Shown here: positions 32,594 through 36,019 of the stretch, piece by piece
How the letters are laid out: the number at the start of each line of letters is the position of its first letter
Position numbering within the stretch: the stretch's first letter is position 1
Program-made: the position numbers and the translations under genes
Assembly (NCBI GenBank): GCA_022510805.1
Contig: JAFLSS010000015.1
Location: 1-36,019 of the forward strand
Reading direction: 5' to 3'
Length of the DNA stretch: 36,019 nucleotides
From: Akkermansiaceae bacterium
Lineage (GTDB): Bacteria; Verrucomicrobiota; Verrucomicrobiia; Verrucomicrobiales; Akkermansiaceae
The notes under the pieces: generated by a model
The model's database searches: none
What the model saw: only the letters and a program-made list of their open reading frames with translations
What the model was told of the DNA's origin: nothing

Positions 32594-33577
32594 ATGCCTG
32601 AGACCCCCCGAGGAGCCGCCGTGCTCGCCCAGCTCATGCAGACATACTGCGGCGCCGCCGTGCGGCCGGAGGACATGCAGCTCATCGCAGAAGGCGCCTC
32701 GCGCCGCTGCATCATGCGCGGCCCCCAGCCCCTCACCCGCGGCCTCATCGGCATCTACTGGACCCCCGAGCGCGCGGACAACAACTCCTTCCTCCCCGCA
32801 GCACACGGCCTGCGCCGCGCCGGCATCCGCGTGCCCCGCGTGCTGGCAGAGCAAGACTGCGGCAGCGGCTGCGGCGCCTGCCTGGTGCAAGACCTCGGGC
32901 ACACCTCCCTGCTCAGCCTGCGCCACGCCCCGCAAGAAGAGCGCACCCGCGCCTACCACTCCACCCTGCGCGAGCTACACCGCCTCCACCAAGTCCGGCC
33001 GGATTGGGAACTCCAGCCCCCATTTGACGCCGCCCTCTACCGCTGGGAGCAAGACTACTTCGCCCAATACCTGCTCGGCCTCCACGCCGGCATACCCGGC
33101 GCCGCCGCCCTCACCACCGCCTCCCCCGCCTGGGCAGAGCTCGCCGAGTGGCTGGCCGCCCTCCCGCGCACCCCGGTGCACCGCGACTGCCAGAGCCAGA
33201 ACATCCTCATGCACGGCGGAGAAGCCTACTTTATCGACTTCCAGGGCATGCGCCTCGGCCGCCCGGAATACGACCTCGCGTCCCTCCTGTACGACCCCTA
33301 CGCCGACCTGCCGCCCGCAGAGCGCCGGCAACTCCTGCAATACTACACCCAACTCACCGGCACCCCCCTGCGGGAGGACATCCTGGCCGCCTGCGCCCTG
33401 CAGCGCCTCATGCAAGCCCTCGGCGCCTTCGCCAAAATCGGCCACGAGCAAAACAACCCGTGGTATCTCAACCTCATCCCCACCGGCCTGCGCCTCCTGC
33501 GCCAAGCGGCCGACGCCGCCCCGCCGCACTCACCCGCTGCCCACCTGGCCCTATGTCTCGCACCACTCTGCAACTAA
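32594..33577 (+). CDS. APH-fold phosphotransferase, AmgK-like sugar kinase (327 aa)
   Basis: The kinase core motif HRDCQSQN (His196, Asp198 catalytic, Asn203) and the metal-binding FIDFQGM (Asp215) are followed by RLGRPEYDLASLLYDPY, typical of COG3178 proteins such as AmgK. AmgK phosphorylates the anomeric position of N-acetylmuramate or N-acetylglucosamine in cell-wall recycling. The usual partner, nucleotidyltransferase MurU, is not adjacent, so the substrate is open. ATG 32594 is chosen because the frame upstream is only a shadow of the preceding gene. Its 3' end overlaps the CHASE2-like gene by 25 bases. Confidence 0.85.
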   Translation: MPETPRGAAVLAQLMQTYCGAAVRPEDMQLIAEGASRRCIMRGPQPLTRGLIGIYWTPERADNNSFLPAAHGLRRAGIRVPRVLAEQDCGSGCGACLVQDLGHTSLLSLRHAPQEERTRAYHSTLRELHRLHQVRPDWELQPPFDAALYRWEQDYFAQYLLGLHAGIPGAAALTTASPAWAELAEWLAALPRTPVHRDCQSQNILMHGGEAYFIDFQGMRLGRPEYDLASLLYDPYADLPPAERRQLLQYYTQLTGTPLREDILAACALQRLMQALGAFAKIGHEQNNPWYLNLIPTGLRLLRQAADAAPPHSPAAHLALCLAPLCN

Positions 33578-34887
33578 TCAAACTCATCCTCTGCGTCGAC
33601 CTCATCCTCGCCATAGGCCTGCTCGCAGAGCAAAAACTCGCGGGAGCAGACACCTGGCTCTACACCACCGCCGGGCAGCTCTGCGGCTGGGCCAAAGGCG
33701 AATACGCCCAACTGCTCACCCCGGGCGCCACCCCCGCACTGGAGCCCACCCTCCGGCGCCAGACCACCCGCAGCTACCCCCCCGTCTACTACACCGAGTG
33801 GAATGACGACCTGTACGAGGGCCAAACCTCCCTGCCCCAGCCCCGCCTCCAAGAACTCGCCACTCTCCTCAACTGCATGGCCGGCCGCGCCGGCATACGC
33901 AGCGTCGGCGTAAGCAGCCCCCTCATGTGGGAAGACCGCAGCGACCACATGACCCACCTCATGCTCGCCAAAGCCCTCAGCGAATTCCCGCACGCCATCA
34001 TCGGCCTGGCCGGGCGCAACGCCGCCCAAGCCCAAACCACGCCCGAGCAGCTCCTCCCGGCCGCCCTGCCCGCCGCACATGTAGAAGGCAGCATCTCCGG
34101 CCTCCCCGCAGCCAACTCCCCCCTCCCCTACTTCCTGCCGGAAGAAGCCCTGAGCACCGCCCGGCTCGCGCCCGACTTCGTGGATGACGAACCCCTCACC
34201 CACACCACCACCGGCAGCGCAGCCTCCCCCGGCGGCCTCTCCCTCCCCCTGCTCATGCGCTGGAACGGCCGCATCCTGCCCACCCTCCCCCTCAGCCTCG
34301 CCATGGCCGAACTCGGCCTCACTCCCGAGGACATCCACGTGAAACTCGGCAGATCCCTCCGCCTCGGCCAGCGCCTCCTGCCGCTCGATGCGCACGGCCG
34401 CACCCCCCTGGGAGCCGCCCGCGCCCAAGCCCTCCCCACAGGTGACATCCTCAACCCCCGCGCACCGCGCACCGCGCGCGAAGGCAACTGCGCCATCCTC
34501 TCCCGCCCCTTCTCCCCCGGCACCTCCCAGCACCGCGCGCGCCACCTCGCGGCCAGCGTATCCGCCCTCCTGGGCCAAGAAACCACCTGCTACTTCCCCA
34601 CCCAGCGCCCCGCCGGCAACCACCCCATGCAGCTCAACCCCCTGCAAGCCAGCACAGCGGGGCGCCTCCTGCTCGCAGCCCTGCTCACCTGCGCCCTCGT
34701 GTGGCTGCCGCAGCTCCCGCAGCGCGCGCAGCGCCTCGCGCCCGCCATCCTCGGCGCCGCCGCAGCAGGGCTCGCCCTCATGTGGGCCAACCAAGGCACC
34801 TGGATGAGCCTCTGCGCCTGGGCACTCTGCTGCACCCTGCTCATCCCGGCACTGCGCCTCCTGCGCCGCCCCCCGCAGAGCAGCTGA
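33553..34887 (+). CDS. CHASE2-like membrane protein without output domain (444 aa)
   Basis: An N-terminal membrane helix (about residues 7-25) is followed by a large extracytoplasmic part of about 340 residues. It resembles CHASE2 sensor domains: SLPLLMRWNGRILPTLPLSLAMAEL followed by DIHVKLGRSLRLG and LLPLDAHGRTPLG corresponds to the CHASE2 'PL-x-GR-x-PSL...G...PxDxxGR' pattern. Three C-terminal hydrophobic segments (AALLTCALVWL, AILGAAAAGLALMWA, WALCCTLLIPALRLL) also match the CHASE2 layout. CHASE2 normally sits before a kinase or cyclase; here the protein ends after the membrane part, so any signal must pass to a separate partner. ATG 33553 overlaps the kinase gene by 25 bases, suggesting coupled translation. 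Confidence 0.7.
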   Translation: MSRTTLQLIKLILCVDLILAIGLLAEQKLAGADTWLYTTAGQLCGWAKGEYAQLLTPGATPALEPTLRRQTTRSYPPVYYTEWNDDLYEGQTSLPQPRLQELATLLNCMAGRAGIRSVGVSSPLMWEDRSDHMTHLMLAKALSEFPHAIIGLAGRNAAQAQTTPEQLLPAALPAAHVEGSISGLPAANSPLPYFLPEEALSTARLAPDFVDDEPLTHTTTGSAASPGGLSLPLLMRWNGRILPTLPLSLAMAELGLTPEDIHVKLGRSLRLGQRLLPLDAHGRTPLGAARAQALPTGDILNPRAPRTAREGNCAILSRPFSPGTSQHRARHLAASVSALLGQETTCYFPTQRPAGNHPMQLNPLQASTAGRLLLAALLTCALVWLPQLPQRAQRLAPAILGAAAAGLALMWANQGTWMSLCAWALCCTLLIPALRLLRRPPQSS

Positions 34888-34936
34888 TCCCCACCCGCCG
34901 CCGCACGCAAAATTACAGCCCAAATGCAAATTTGTA

Positions 34937-34965
34937 TTGACTTAGCGCCCAAGGAAGATTAAAAT
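34937..34965 (+). promoter_or_regulatory. Promoter of gap
   Basis: TTGACT (34937-34942) and TAAAAT (34960-34965) are separated by 17 bases. Transcription should start near 34972, giving a leader of about 63 bases. A small palindrome, CAAAT...ATTTG (34921-34934), lies just upstream of the -35 box. Confidence 0.75.
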
Positions 34966-34977
34966 TCCCGCGCCTTG

Positions 34978-35007
34978 CCGGGCCGGGTGGTCCGGTGGGA
35001 AAACCCA
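34978..35007 (+). promoter_or_regulatory. Two adjacent hairpins in the gap mRNA leader
   Basis: CCGGGCC (34978-34984) pairs with GGTCCGG (34989-34995), with one G-U pair and a 4-base loop. Directly after it TGGG-AAAA-CCCA (34996-35007) forms a second hairpin. They start about 6 bases from the predicted 5' end and leave an unstructured, A-rich stretch of 27 bases before the start codon, a layout known to protect mRNAs from decay. Confidence 0.5.
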
Positions 35008-35031
35008 TCAACAACACTACATATTTAATAA

Positions 35032-36019
<988 letters not shown>

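Noticed and set aside
33574..34929. A 451-codon open frame on the minus strand
   Set aside because: It is antisense to the CHASE2-like gene, and its Gly/Glu/Ala-rich composition mirrors the codon use of the real gene.

Overview
The window is high-GC bacterial DNA that most likely comes from an Akkermansia-like member of the Verrucomicrobiota. The clues are a 14.6-kb autotransporter gene whose N-terminus (MKLHLPSSLRKALLAC) and linker (LLAAGAGAST, RNRT) look like Akkermansia autotransporters, a TIGR04073-type protein typical of exosortase-bearing Verrucomicrobia, a secreted sulfatase and type B bL31. The assignment rests on recalled family features, not on a search. No tRNA, rRNA, insertion sequence, CRISPR array or prophage was seen, and no gap between genes exceeds 300 bases.

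Layout. 1-3.5 kb: a lipoprotein gene (+) converges on two related outer-membrane beta-barrel genes and a small lipoprotein gene (-). 3.5-5.9 kb (+): a secreted polysaccharide deacetylase coupled to a Lys/Arg-rich disordered protein, then bL31 with its own promoter and terminator. 6.0-8.3 kb (-): NlpC/P60-like lipoprotein, HTH-like protein and xseA form one operon. 8.5-10.3 kb (-): sulfatase. 10.5-25.1 kb (-): the 4881-residue autotransporter, with a complex promoter region upstream. 25.4-28.9 kb (-): an overlapping four-gene operon (membrane protein, MTA/SAH deaminase-like hydrolase, DEDDh exonuclease, oligopeptide ABC ATPase). 29.0-31.4 kb (+): two translationally coupled radical SAM/SPASM proteins, AhbD/TIGR04053-like and AhbC/NirJ1-like, which suggests tetrapyrrole (siroheme-derived heme) chemistry. 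31.4-34.9 kb (+): TIGR04073 protein, a Pro-rich membrane protein, an AmgK-like sugar kinase and a CHASE2-like membrane protein. 35.0 kb to the end (+): gap (GAPDH), cut by the window edge.

Two themes run through the window. Many genes serve the cell envelope or the use of host glycans. Also, at least eight genes carry a near-consensus sigma-70-type promoter whose -10 box ends only 7-12 bases before the start codon, so their mRNAs should have no or almost no leader. In three of them the -10 box itself creates a false in-frame ATG nine bases upstream of the likely start. Housekeeping genes (gap, bL31) have ordinary leaders with hairpins.
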